Source of the DNA: Chloroflexi bacterium OLB15
GTDB taxonomy: Bacteria > Chloroflexota > Anaerolineae > Aggregatilineales > Phototrophicaceae
NCBI GenBank assembly: GCA_001567085.1
Contig: LMZS01000077.1
Location: 1 to 40,596 of the forward strand
Direction: 5' to 3'
DNA length: 40,596 nucleotides
This document shows, piece after piece, positions 15,780 to 25,684 of this stretch. The translations under genes were made by a program, and so were the position numbers. A model generated the notes under the pieces. The model was not told the origin of the DNA, searched no databases, and saw nothing but the letters and a program-made list of their open reading frames with translations. How positions within the stretch are numbered: position 1 is the first letter of the stretch; the number at the start of each line of letters is the position of its first letter.

Positions 15780-17543
15780 CTATGCGGCGCCAGGGCCGGG
15801 GCTGATCACGCCATTGAGCAAGTACCAGATCATCGGGTGATCGCTGCCGGACGGGTTTGACAGCCATGTATCTTCGGTGGGGACGCCAGCGATCAGGTTT
15901 TCGTTCAACGGCTCGATGCTGCGTTCCACGTTGAGCGGAATGTAAGGCATCAAGGTATTGATGATCAGGGCGACTTCGCCAGCGCGTTCGCGATGCACTT
16001 CAGGATCCAGACCATCGCTGGCATGAGTGATCATGCTGTCGAGGTCAATTTCTGCGCCGTTCCATTCAAATTGCATCGGGAAAGCGATACCGGGTTGATC
16101 GTCCGCCAGCGCCGTGTTGAAGCGCTGAATGGGGCCGTAGAACTGCGTGGCCGCAAACGGTGAACCAGATGCCCAGCTCCAAACCGAGAGCGAGAAATCG
16201 CCGTTGCGAATAGCGGCAGCGGCTTCTGCCCAGGGCAGCGCGCGCGGGGTGATGTCGAAACCGAAGGCGTTCAACTGGGCAATCGCGTCCTGCGCGGCGC
16301 CAGCAAAGTCTGCGAATTCCGCCGGGAATGTATATTCGACGCTGATCAAGTTACCATCTGCATCTGCCCATTTGCCATCCGCATTCAGGGTGTAACCAGC
16401 GGTGGTCATCAGCTCTGCGGCGGCATCCAGATCGTTCGGATACAGATTCAACTGATCAATGACATCCTGATTGAGCATCTGCGGTACGTTATCGTCAAGC
16501 AGACCAGCCATATAAACGGTGGCGCGCGCGCCGATGCCGTTGGTCAGGAAGGCGTTCTGATCACGATTGATCGCATACGCCATCGCCTGCCGTACTTCAA
16601 GGGTATTCCAGGGGGCATTTTCATCCGCGAAGTTGAACAGCAGCGCCGGGCCATAACCACGCGCAAGGTCAAGCAAGCGGATGCCTTCAGCCTGGAACGA
16701 CTCGATGGTGGCGGCGGGATAAACATTGGTCGCGTGACCGAGTTCACCGCTCAGAACCAGCGGGGTCGTGGCTTCAGTTTCACCTGCCCACAAACGCAGC
16801 GAGCCAAAATTGACATCATCAGAGAAGATGCTGTTCGGCTGCCAATGCAGGGTCATGAACGCATCGCCCACATCATCCATCGTATAGTTATACGGGCCGC
16901 TGGCGACAATTTCAGTGGGGCGGAATTCAGAAATAGCAGTATTTAAAGCAGTCCACGAATCATCGCCACGCACAGCGCCAGAAGCAACCAGATCCAGAGC
17001 CTGCTGTGCCAGTTCACCGTAGGTTGCGCGAGAAACAATATAGTCCTTCAGCAGCAGACGTTCCGCCACCAGTGAAGGCTCGCCGCTGAACGTGAAACGC
17101 ACGGTATGATCATCAACCGCCGTAACATCCGAAATATAGTTAAACTGCGTCCAGCCCATAATGCGGCCAATCGCGTAGGTGACGATCACATCTTCAGAAG
17201 TGACCGGGTCGCCATTGCTCCACATTGCATCCGATTTCAAAGTGATTTCGTAGTAAGAGCCGTCATCAGCGAAACCCCAGCTTTCGGCAAGCAGGCCTTC
17301 AAATTGCTGAGTGCCCCAGTTGTAGATTGCAGGCGGAAGTTCAACATAGGCACGGAACACTGCGCCGAGATTGGTGCCGAGACCATTTCCAGTAAAGCCA
17401 TTGAAGTTATGGTCAGGCGGAAGTACGTAAGGCCATGTGCCATAATACACGCCCGAAGGAGCATCATCCTGCCCCAACGTTGGAACAACCACAACGCCGA
17501 GCGCAAGGATAACCACACAAAACAACATAAACAGCCGTTTCAT
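15780..17543 (-). CDS. oppA: Peptide/oligopeptide-binding protein of ABC transporter (SBP family 5)
   Basis: 587 residues, normal for family 5 binding proteins. A signal peptide (MKRLFMLFCVVILALGVVVVPTLG, cleavage before QDD) lacks a lipobox Cys at the cleavage site, so it is probably not a lipoprotein. Family features include FEGLLAESWGFADDGSYYEITLKSDAMWSNGDPVTSEDV and, later, EVRQAMAYAINRD. It captures ligand outside the membrane for OppBCDF. The ATG at 17543 has GGGAG upstream; the frame is open to 17561. As the first gene of a 12-gene leftward set containing NagZ, NamZ and an AmiE-like enzyme, its ligand is probably a muropeptide or wall peptide. Confidence 0.9.
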   Translation of the reverse strand: MKRLFMLFCVVILALGVVVVPTLGQDDAPSGVYYGTWPYVLPPDHNFNGFTGNGLGTNLGAVFRAYVELPPAIYNWGTQQFEGLLAESWGFADDGSYYEITLKSDAMWSNGDPVTSEDVIVTYAIGRIMGWTQFNYISDVTAVDDHTVRFTFSGEPSLVAERLLLKDYIVSRATYGELAQQALDLVASGAVRGDDSWTALNTAISEFRPTEIVASGPYNYTMDDVGDAFMTLHWQPNSIFSDDVNFGSLRLWAGETEATTPLVLSGELGHATNVYPAATIESFQAEGIRLLDLARGYGPALLFNFADENAPWNTLEVRQAMAYAINRDQNAFLTNGIGARATVYMAGLLDDNVPQMLNQDVIDQLNLYPNDLDAAAELMTTAGYTLNADGKWADADGNLISVEYTFPAEFADFAGAAQDAIAQLNAFGFDITPRALPWAEAAAAIRNGDFSLSVWSWASGSPFAATQFYGPIQRFNTALADDQPGIAFPMQFEWNGAEIDLDSMITHASDGLDPEVHRERAGEVALIINTLMPYIPLNVERSIEPLNENLIAGVPTEDTWLSNPSGSDHPMIWYLLNGVISPGPGAA

Positions 17544-17561
17544 TGATATTCTCCCTTGCAA

Positions 17562-17818
17562 AACTGCCCAAAACTAACGAAGTGTTCTAATACAGCACCA
17601 TGCCCAATAGCCAACCTCCTTGCTGGTCTTGATTAAGCGGTATAGTGTGGATTAGTCCACCTAAGTTAACGCGTCATTCGCTATCGTGCAAAAAGAGGTC
17701 GAATCGCGCGCGTTTATAGCGATCCGACAGTGTTTTTTCGCCTCTCAGGGTTGGCATCCTGATCGTTCAAAATCGCCATTTATCCATAATTCGCGCTATT
17801 GATTGAACTGGCAGAATC
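17562..17818 (-). promoter_or_regulatory. oppA upstream region with candidate operator and a mini open frame
   Basis: No gene of normal size is present. GTGGA-TTAG-TCCAC (17647-17660) is a 5-bp dyad lying 104-117 bases before the oppA start, and is a candidate target for the NagR-like regulator. TATACC next to it could be a -10 box, with TTAACT 19 bases upstream, a weak pair. A perfect AAGGAGG (plus strand CCTCCTT, 17615-17621) precedes a four-codon ATG frame (17587-17601: M-V-L-Y-stop) by 13 bases, which might be a short leader. Confidence 0.35.
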
Positions 17819-17854
17819 AAAAACAGCGGCACAAACGTATGCGCCGCTGTTTTT
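17819..17854 (-). terminator. Rho-independent terminator of the surface-protein gene
   Basis: Perfect 12-bp arms (AAAAACAGCGGC and its complement) around a 12-base loop, with T runs on either strand. It lies 25 bases after the stop codon of the long leftward gene and should end its transcript before the oppA promoter. The symmetry allows it to work in both directions. Confidence 0.85.
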
Positions 17855-17878
17855 GTCTATAGCTTTACAAAATCTGCG

Positions 17879-20800
17879 TTACTGCATCGGGTTACGGCTA
17901 ACCAGCACCAGCGTCCCCGGCTCAAACAAGGTCGCGCAGGTGAACCCTGGGAATTCCGGCACCGTATAACTGCCGATAATTTCCGGAACACGCGGCGCGT
18001 TTCGGGCAGCTAGCCAGATCAGCGTGCCAGCTCCGCGCAGGCAGAATACGCCGCCGCCATCGAAGTAAGTCAGGCCTGACGGGCTAAAGATGTCTATCGC
18101 CTGAATCACGCCGAGCTGCAATATTGCCTCAATACCGATATTGCCGCCGTCGTACAATGGTGCGCCAAACCATGTTGTTGCGCTGCCATTCTGGAACATC
18201 ACACGGATATTCACGGCATTGGCGATAGCATCCGGCAGGCCAACGCGGGCTACCCCACCATCTTCCGTGTTGATAGCATCGCCATCGGGCACATCGGGCG
18301 GCGGCGGGTAAGTAGCATCTTCGCTGCTGGGCGGGTCGGTAGGATTAGGCGTTGGCGTAGCGCTGGCGCTGTTTACCGTGATCGTCACCGTCGCTGCCGC
18401 CGAATTTGCCGCGCCATCATTGGCGGTATAGCTGAAGCTGTCGCTGCCCGTATAACCCGCATTCGGCGTATAGCTGAATGAGCCATCAGGGTTCAGCGTC
18501 AGCGTGCCGTTGGTTGGGTTCACAGCGATAATCACCGTGAGTGGGTTGCCGTCCGCATCCGTATCATTCCCCAGCACGCCCGGCGCAGGAACATTCAACA
18601 CAGTATCCTGATCAACGCTGTAAGCATCGGCGTTTGCCACTGGCGCGTTGTTGCTAGCCACAGGGTTAATGGTGATGTTTACGGTAGCGTTATTAGAATT
18701 GGCTGTCCCATCGTTCGCTTGATAAGTGAAGCTGTCACTGCCTGTATAACCTCCATTCGGCGTATAGCTGAATGAGCCGTCTGCGTTCAGTGTCAGCGTG
18801 CCGTTGGCGACATTATTGACCAGCGCCGCCGTCATCGGATCGCCATCCGCGTCATTGTCGTTGCCCAGCACGCCCGGCGCAGGGATATTCAGCGTCGTAT
18901 CCTGATTGATAACATAGGCGTCATTCCCCGCAGTCGGCGCGGTATTTCCGGCCACCATGTTCACGGTGATCACGACCGCCGCGATATTCGAGTCGGCTGT
19001 GCCGTCATTGGCCTGATAGGTGAAGCCATCACTGCCAAAGTAGCCAGCATTGGGCATATAGCTGAATGAGCCGTCTGCGTTCAGTGTCAGCGTGCCATTA
19101 GCGACATTATTGACCAGCACCGCCGTCATCGGATCGCCATCCGCATCAGCGTCATTCCCCAGCACGCCCGGCGCAGCGATATTCAACTGCGTGTCCTGAT
19201 CCGTGTTATAGCTGTCAACATTTGCCACTGGCGCAATATTCACCACAACCTGATTGACCGTGATGCTCACCGTCGCGATATTGCTGTTATCCGTCCCATC
19301 ATTGGCGTGATAGGTGAAGCTGTCCGCGCCAAAGTAGCCCGCATTTGGCGTATAGCTGAATGAACCGTCTGCGTTCAGCGTCAGCGTGCCGTTGGTGACA
19401 TCCGTATCCAGCGCCGCTGTGATCGGATCGCCATCCGCATCCGTATCATTCCCCAGCACGCCCGGCGCAGCGATATTCAGCGTCGTGTCCTGATCGGCAG
19501 CATAGTTGTTGTCAACAGCAACCGGCGCAGTATTCGGGGCTGGGTTGATGGTAATCGTGACCGTGACGGTGCTGGACTCCAATATGCCGTCACTGGCCTT
19601 ATAAGTGAAGCTGTCGCTGCCGCTGTAACCTGAAGTTGGCGTGTAATCAAATGAACCATCTGCGTTCAGCGTCAGCGTGCCGTTGCTGACATTGTCCACC
19701 AAAATCGCCGTGATCAGGTCAAGATCAACGTCGAAATCGTTATTCAGCACGCCGGGGGCAGCAATATTGATCGGCAAATCCTCATCGGTGATGTAATTGT
19801 CATCAAATGCCTCAGGCGCATCGTTCACCGGATCAACATCAATACTGACGGTGACAATATTGCTGGAAGTAACGCCGTCGTTGGCGTGATACGTAAAGCT
19901 ATCCGTGCCTGTATAGTTGAGATCCGGCAGATAGGTAAACGAGCCGTCCGCGCTCAGATTTAGCGTGCCGTTAGTAACGTCGCTGTCAAGCACGGCGGTC
20001 AGCGGATCGTTTTCATCATCGGTATCGTTGAGCAGCACGCCCGGCAATAACACCGTGAGCAGCGTATCTTCATCCGTGTTGTACGCATCAGCGACGGCCG
20101 TAGGCGTGTGATTCGGCCCATTGACCGTGATATTCACCGTCGCGATATTGCTATCTTTCATGCCGTCAGTGGCATGATAGGTGAAGCTGTCCGTGCCTGC
20201 ATAACCAGAATTAGGCGTGTAATCAAATGATCCGTCTGCGTTCAGCGTGAGCGAGCCATTGCTGACGCTGCTGTTGATGACCGCAGTGATCGGGTCACCA
20301 TCTGGATCGGTATCATTCCCCAGCACACCCGGCAAAGGAACATTTAGCGCCGTATCCTGATCGGTATTGTAACTGTCATTGTTAGCAACGGGCGCATTAT
20401 TTCCACCCGTGCCGGGCGGCATTTCGATAGCGCCAATGTCGCAAACTGCATTACCATCCAGATCGCCATCGGTCGGGCGTGGCCCGCCCTTCTGATCTGC
20501 CATCCAGGGGCAGGAATTAGCCGCCGGGTTGCCCCCATCTACCGCCGGGCTGCCGGGCATCAATTGATAGTGATCGGCTGCAAATGCGCCGAGATCCGCG
20601 CCCATATTCACACGATCCGTCCCCTGCAACCCTGTACAGCCAGATGTGTTCTGGATCAGGTTGAAGCCGGAAGAATCAATCTCGCCGTTACAATCAGTGC
20701 CAATATTATTCGCCACCAGCGTTTGATACAGGCGCGCAAAACCGGTGGTGCTGGCAACTGCAATCCCGCCGCCGGTAACCGCCGTATTCCCGGCAATTGT

Positions 20801-21982
20801 CAAATTTGAAAGCGTAATATCGAAGTTGTTGAAGGTAGGCCCAAAATAGACGCCGCCGCCAGTGGTCGCAACGTTATTGGCGATGGTCGTATTATCCCAG
20901 GTGATGGTATAAGTGCCGGTGCGGAACATCACCCCACCGCCGTTCACCGCCGTATTCCCAATCAATGCCGAGCCGCTGACGGTTGTTTCATCAATCACAT
21001 AAATCGCGCCGCCGCCTTCGGTGGTGAAGTTGTCTGCAGCGTTGGAGCCGCCAGCATAGTTTCCACTAAACATCGAGCCGGTAATTGTGGTCGCATTATT
21101 CAGATACAGCGCGCCGCCGCTGCCATCAGGAGCCTGATTTGCGCTGAACGTAACCCCATTAATCGTTAGCGTTGCATCCTGATTAAAGATCGCGCCGCCA
21201 CCTTGAAAATCGCCTGTGCCTTTAGCGACGTTGGCATTGAACGTGCCGCCATTGATCTGCACTGACCAGCTTGCGCTGTAAATTGCCCCGCCATCCTGAT
21301 CGGCTTCGTTACTCTGAAAAGTGACATTGTTAAGGATAGTGTCGCCGCTGGTATACAACGCGCCGCCGCCAGTAGTGGCGCTGTGCGACGTGTTATCAGT
21401 GAAAAGGGTGTCGGTGATCGTCAGCGAACCCCCATAGCTGCGCATCGCGCCGCCCTCAAACCCGGTTTCCAGGTTACTGAAGGTGGCATCGGTGATGATA
21501 ATGTTGCCGCCGCTGTTGAAGATCGCCTGTCCGCCATCCGCGAAGGTGATATTGATGAACTGCATGGTGCGGTCAGAGTCAATGTTGAACGCATAACTAT
21601 CATCCGACGGCTGAATGGTGACATTGCTCTGCCCGTCAATCGTCACATTGTAATTCATCGGAATTTCAGGAAGCGTATCCAGATTGTCATCAATGATCAG
21701 GGTTCCGCCGCCTGCAAACTGAATGGTATATACACCGTCGCTGTTGGTCGCATCGCAGCCATCCACCGTATTAACATCACCATCCAGATCGGTATCTGAA
21801 CCTGATGACACGTCGCCAATGGCTTGTAAGGCTTCGCGAAGCTGGCATTGCCCGTCAATTAAATTCGTCAGGGTATCATCGTCGAAAGTATCAATCGTGA
21901 TCGTAGCTGAAGCGGCAACGGGCTGAATGTATATCAGCACGCCCGTCAATAAAGCCAGAATGAACACAACCTTTGAACGCAT
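17879..21982 (-). CDS. Large secreted protein: beta-helix plus seven cadherin-like repeats
   Basis: About 1367 residues. A signal peptide (MRSKVVFILALLTGVLIYIQPVAASA) is followed by a CSLREA-like motif (CQLREAL, 46-52), then a parallel beta-helix of polymorphic-outer-membrane-protein type up to about 500, with many GGGA(I/L)Y and TFSxN repeats, ending in the CDIGAIE motif. From about 525 to 1205 come seven repeats of 94-98 residues with GVLGNDxDxDGDP and GTLTLNADGSFxYTPN cores (Big_9/tandem-95 cadherin-like, probably Ca-binding). A Pro/Thr linker (1205-1235) and a Cys-containing C-terminal domain follow. No LPXTG or anchor helix is seen. ATG at 21982 is preceded by GGGGAG; the frame is open to 22024. 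Probable adhesin or matrix protein; the exact role is unknown. Confidence 0.85.
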   Translation of the reverse strand: MRSKVVFILALLTGVLIYIQPVAASATITIDTFDDDTLTNLIDGQCQLREALQAIGDVSSGSDTDLDGDVNTVDGCDATNSDGVYTIQFAGGGTLIIDDNLDTLPEIPMNYNVTIDGQSNVTIQPSDDSYAFNIDSDRTMQFINITFADGGQAIFNSGGNIIITDATFSNLETGFEGGAMRSYGGSLTITDTLFTDNTSHSATTGGGALYTSGDTILNNVTFQSNEADQDGGAIYSASWSVQINGGTFNANVAKGTGDFQGGGAIFNQDATLTINGVTFSANQAPDGSGGALYLNNATTITGSMFSGNYAGGSNAADNFTTEGGGAIYVIDETTVSGSALIGNTAVNGGGVMFRTGTYTITWDNTTIANNVATTGGGVYFGPTFNNFDITLSNLTIAGNTAVTGGGIAVASTTGFARLYQTLVANNIGTDCNGEIDSSGFNLIQNTSGCTGLQGTDRVNMGADLGAFAADHYQLMPGSPAVDGGNPAANSCPWMADQKGGPRPTDGDLDGNAVCDIGAIEMPPGTGGNNAPVANNDSYNTDQDTALNVPLPGVLGNDTDPDGDPITAVINSSVSNGSLTLNADGSFDYTPNSGYAGTDSFTYHATDGMKDSNIATVNITVNGPNHTPTAVADAYNTDEDTLLTVLLPGVLLNDTDDENDPLTAVLDSDVTNGTLNLSADGSFTYLPDLNYTGTDSFTYHANDGVTSSNIVTVSIDVDPVNDAPEAFDDNYITDEDLPINIAAPGVLNNDFDVDLDLITAILVDNVSNGTLTLNADGSFDYTPTSGYSGSDSFTYKASDGILESSTVTVTITINPAPNTAPVAVDNNYAADQDTTLNIAAPGVLGNDTDADGDPITAALDTDVTNGTLTLNADGSFSYTPNAGYFGADSFTYHANDGTDNSNIATVSITVNQVVVNIAPVANVDSYNTDQDTQLNIAAPGVLGNDADADGDPMTAVLVNNVANGTLTLNADGSFSYMPNAGYFGSDGFTYQANDGTADSNIAAVVITVNMVAGNTAPTAGNDAYVINQDTTLNIPAPGVLGNDNDADGDPMTAALVNNVANGTLTLNADGSFSYTPNGGYTGSDSFTYQANDGTANSNNATVNITINPVASNNAPVANADAYSVDQDTVLNVPAPGVLGNDTDADGNPLTVIIAVNPTNGTLTLNPDGSFSYTPNAGYTGSDSFSYTANDGAANSAAATVTITVNSASATPTPNPTDPPSSEDATYPPPPDVPDGDAINTEDGGVARVGLPDAIANAVNIRVMFQNGSATTWFGAPLYDGGNIGIEAILQLGVIQAIDIFSPSGLTYFDGGGVFCLRGAGTLIWLAARNAPRVPEIIGSYTVPEFPGFTCATLFEPGTLVLVSRNPMQ
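18366..20400 (-). repeat. Seven tandem ~290-bp coding repeats
   Basis: Each unit encodes one cadherin-like domain beginning with a (N/T)APVA-type motif and ending TVxITVN. Units 5 and 6 (starts near 19240 and 18950) share an 87-bp block differing at about three positions (from 19058 and from 18764), a period of 294 bases. Outer units are more diverged, which suggests growth by duplication or conversion inside the array. Confidence 0.85.
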
Positions 21983-22024
21983 CTCTTTACACTCTCCCCA
22001 TTTGATCGCTTCTGTGCCAACCAT

Positions 22025-22211
22025 AAGAAAAAATCGTCAAGAGATCGTCAATTAGCCTTCTATATAATTGATATTTACAGCTTTTTTGCAGTTGTTTCGC
22101 GCTTTAATCAAGTTGTCTGGATCGCATATGCTGCCTATACTTAGGCTGAATTGACATAGTTGCTTCGCCTGTGCTGGTTTTGGTTATTGTGATCTGCTGC
22201 CCGGTAATCGC
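22025..22211. promoter_or_regulatory. Divergent promoter region, surface protein / BTAD regulator
   Basis: Rightward: TTGTCT (22113-22118) and TATACT (22136-22141), 17 bases apart, 71 bases before the BTAD start. Leftward, an A/T-rich stretch with TATATAG (around 22060) could serve the surface-protein gene, and direct copies of TTGACGAT / TTGACGATC (plus-strand ATCGTCAA, near 22031 and 22042) sit just before its longest frame. Direct repeats are what SARP/BTAD proteins often bind. Confidence 0.45.
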
Positions 22212-25128
22212 ATGACACAGCCGCTCGAAATCATTACGCTGGGGGGTCTCACCATCCAGCGCAACCAGGTTGTCGTTACAGGCTTTGTCTCGCGCAAGGT
22301 TGAAGCGCTGCTGGTTTATCTTGCCTGCGAACCCCGCGAGCACCCCCGTGAATTCCTCGCCAACCTGCTCTGGGACGATGTGCCTCAGGCACGCGCAATG
22401 GCAAATTTACGTATGGCGCTGTCCAGTTTGCAGCAGCAGCTTGAAGATTACGTCGTCGTTACACGGCAAACCATCGCCATTAACCCTTACAGCCCTATCA
22501 AAATTGATATTCGCGAGCTGACCACAACCCTCGACAAAGCTGAATTGACATGGGCGCGCGCAGGCAGGCTGCCCCGTTCGCTGATTCACGATCTGGATGA
22601 AGCATTAAGCCTGTATCACGGAGATTTTTTGGCCGGTTTTCATCTTCGTGATAGTCGTGGCTTTGACGATTGGCGATTGCTTGAGCAAGAACGGCTGCGC
22701 GCCAATATGATCGCTATCCTTAATAGATTGGCTGAACAGTTCCTTGAGCAGCGCACCTACGCTGAAGGCTTGGATTACGCATCGCGTTTGCTGCAATTAG
22801 ACCCGCTGCGTGAAGAAACTCACCGCCTGATGATGCAGCTTCAGGTTGGGCTTGGTGAACGCAGCGCGGCAATCGCCCAATACAAAACCTGTGAGCGGCT
22901 GCTACAGCAGGAATTAGGGGTTGAACCCTCTGCGGAAACCATCCACCTATACCAGCAGATCGTGCAAGGGGTAGTTGAAACGACTGCTCCCGCGCAGCCC
23001 CCAAAACACAACCTGCCTTTCCCATCCACGCCGTTCATAGAACGCCCTGCTGAGCAAATGCAAATAGCCGAGCGCCTGGACAGAACAGATTGCCGCTTAC
23101 TCTCGTTAGTTGGTCCCGGCGGCACAGGCAAAACCCGTCTGGCGCTGCATGCGGCGCTGGAACGCGTGGAAGATTATCATGACGGCGTGTATCTGGTCAC
23201 GTTTAACCCTGTTGACTCTCCGGCCTATTTGCTTCCGCCTATTGCCGCTGCCTTGAAGCTGAAAACGGGCGACAACCCCATCGAAGATTTGTTGGACTAT
23301 CTGCGTGATAAACGCATGCTGCTGATATTGGATAATTCTGAGTACGTGTTGGAAGGCGCGTCAGTTCTGGACGAAATCCTGAACCACACACAATGGCTAA
23401 AAATAATTGCGATCTCACGCGAACGCCTCCAATTACAGCAGGAATGGGTGCTGCCCATTGGTGGTCTGGAATGCCCCCCCGCCGGGACAGTAACCGATCC
23501 TGAGCAGTACGGTGCGGTGCAGTTGTTTGCCTACAGCGCCCGCCGCGTGCAGGCACATTTTTCGCTGGATCAGGATTTTGAGGGAGTGAGGCGGGTTTGT
23601 GCGCTTGTAGAAGGGATGCCGCTCGGTCTGGAACTCGCCTCAGCATGGACAAGCGTGATGTCTGTTGCCCAGATCGCCACCCAGATTGAGCAAAGTCTTG
23701 GCTTTTTGGAAACAGCGCTTCGCAACGTTCCTCAGCGTCATCGCAGCATACGCGCCCTTTTCGAGCATAGCTGGACGATGCTCAATGAAGCTGAACGAGA
23801 TACGCTAACCCGATTATCCGTCTTTCAGAATAAATTTGACTTGCAATCTGCGGAAGCCGTAGCCGAATCCACTCCGGCGATCATGCTTTCGTTAGTCGAA
23901 AAATCGCTGGTTCGCAGCAGCGTTAAGGACAGCTATGACCTGCATTCCTTACTGCGGCGCTATGCGGGTGAAAAACTACAGGAAAGCGGCGAAGCCAGCG
24001 CAACTTTTGAGAAGCATGCGCGCTTCTTTACGCAGCGTGTTGAGGCAGATGCCGCCGCCAATCAGGAAGAGCGCACCATTGAATACTATGAAGACGCGCG
24101 CGCTGCGTTGGAATGGTTAGCAAGCACGCGCAACACGATGCTGCTGCGTTTATCTTCTGCCCTGGATGGCTTCTGGCAGCGCAGCGGCTACCTGGCGAAG
24201 GCCGTGAGTGGTTAGACCGGGCGATTGAATTAGTTGATGCTGATACTCCGGCGAAACTGCATGCCAGTGCCTTGAACGTCGCAGGCAAACTGGCATGGCG
24301 GCAGGGCGATTTTGAGATTGCCGGGAAATACCTTCAGCAAACAGCCGAACTCGCGCGCATGATTGAAGACAATACGCTCTTGGCAAGCGCGCTAATGTAT
24401 CTGGCTATCTCAGCCTGAACATAGGCGATCATGAAGGCGCGCGTGATTTCTTCGCCGAAAATCTGGAGATCGCGCGCATCCTGAAAAACCAGAATATGAT
24501 AGCGAAATCGCTGGGTAATCTGGGGCTGCTCTTGCAGGAATTAACCGATTACGCCGCCTCGAAACGTTATCTGGAGGAATCTGTAGCGCTTGCTGAGCAA
24601 ATGAACGAAGATGAATTGACGTTAGTCATGCTCTCCAATTTAGGCGTTACCGAGTTGAAGCTGCAAAATTTCGAGCTTGCCGAGCAGCACTATCAGCGTG
24701 CGTTGGGGTTAGCCCGTAAGATCAATTCGCGCATCAACATGGCGATCACGCTTGTCAATCTGGGTGAGTTGAAGCATTTCGCCGGGAATCTGCAAGAGGC
24801 TGTCGTCGCTTATGCCGAAGGCCTTGAGCGCCTGCGCGAATTTGGCGACAAACTCAGCCTCTTGCAAACGCTTGAAATGATCGCTTTTGTCCTCATTGAT
24901 CAGGGCAATTTTGAGACGGCGATTCAATTATATGAAGCGGCAGCGGCGGAGCGAAAAATTCTTAGCACGCCGGTGATTCCGCGAGAACATGAGCGCCATA
25001 AGCTGTTCCTGGATCGCGCGCGGGAACAATTTTCACAATCCGCCTATGCCAAAGCGCAAGCAGTGGGGCAAACATTAAGTTTGGATCAAGCGATTGATCT
25101 GGCGCTTAATGACATTCAGGCATCATGA
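22212..25128 (+). CDS. SARP/BTAD-type regulator with ATPase and TPR domains, two frameshifts
   Basis: N-terminal winged-helix (1-95, LGGLTIQRNQVVVTGFVSRKVEALLVYLA) and BTAD helices (about 100-250, ALSLYHGDFLAGF, LGVEPSAETIHLYQQI) precede an AAA/NB-ARC-type ATPase with Walker A GPGGTGKTR (301-309) and Walker B LLILDN, then TPR-like helices. The frame breaks near 24192, where one more G would restore GYLGEGREWLDRAIEL. It breaks again near 24410, where one more base would join MYLA to LSLNIGDHEGARDFF. Both fit single-base losses; with them fixed the protein is about 972 residues, typical for this architecture. Such regulators act as nucleotide-dependent switches. It is divergent from the surface-protein gene, its most obvious target. 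Its end overlaps the DUF1772 gene tail to tail. Confidence 0.85.
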
Positions 25129-25626
25129 CCGCGCGCTGCTTCGCACCAGGCAGGCGATCAAGACCAGCGCCGTAGCAGCGGCAGCGGCAAGCGCGCGGAT
25201 CGCGTTCAACTGCATCCAGCGAGAGCCTACGCCGTGATAGTCGTTCCGCAGCTTTTCCGCTTCGGCATCTGAAATACGGGTAATATCAACCTTCTCCAAC
25301 TGGTTATTCAGCGGAACATTTCCCCCGCCAGTGATCCCAAATACGCCGATAATCTGAAGCGCCGCCGCCGCCAGTAAATACGGGAATTCCGCGCCGCCCC
25401 GCATCAGAAACGCGGCTAGCGCCAGCAAAACGCTTGGCCCAACAAACACGGCCATAAAGATCGGATTGAGTATTTTGACGTTAATGATCTGCATGATCTC
25501 GATGTGCGTTTGTGGCTTTAATGAGCGCAGCGCAGGCACAACCGTGTTTGAGAAAATGAACAGCAAACCTGCCAGTACCCCTGAAAGTGTTCCGCCAACA
25601 AGCAGCAGGATATTTTCGAAGACCAT
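25123..25626 (-). CDS. DUF1772 / anthrone-oxygenase-family membrane protein
   Basis: 167 residues with four hydrophobic segments (about 5-27, 54-73, 80-100, 143-162) and the family motif GNVPLNNQLEK between helices 3 and 4, plus the late WMQLNAIRALAA segment. Members are small membrane proteins, some linked to quinone-type oxygenation, but most have no tested function. The start has GGGAGAA about 7 bases upstream. It follows the MerR gene by 58 bases on the same strand and is likely under its control. Confidence 0.75.
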   Translation of the reverse strand: MVFENILLLVGGTLSGVLAGLLFIFSNTVVPALRSLKPQTHIEIMQIINVKILNPIFMAVFVGPSVLLALAAFLMRGGAEFPYLLAAAALQIIGVFGITGGGNVPLNNQLEKVDITRISDAEAEKLRNDYHGVGSRWMQLNAIRALAAAAATALVLIACLVRSSARS

Positions 25627-25684
25627 CTCAATGTTCTCCCTTTGAATAATATTGAATTGAAGTGCTGAAAAATCAGATTACGTT

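Noticed and set aside
18366..20400. CRISPR-like periodic repeats
   Set aside because: The period of about 290 bases is coding and explained by protein domains; no short repeat/spacer pattern exists.
22104..22343. 79-codon leftward frame at the BTAD start
   Set aside because: It lies antisense to the conserved start of the BTAD regulator and over its promoter; composition fits a shadow frame.
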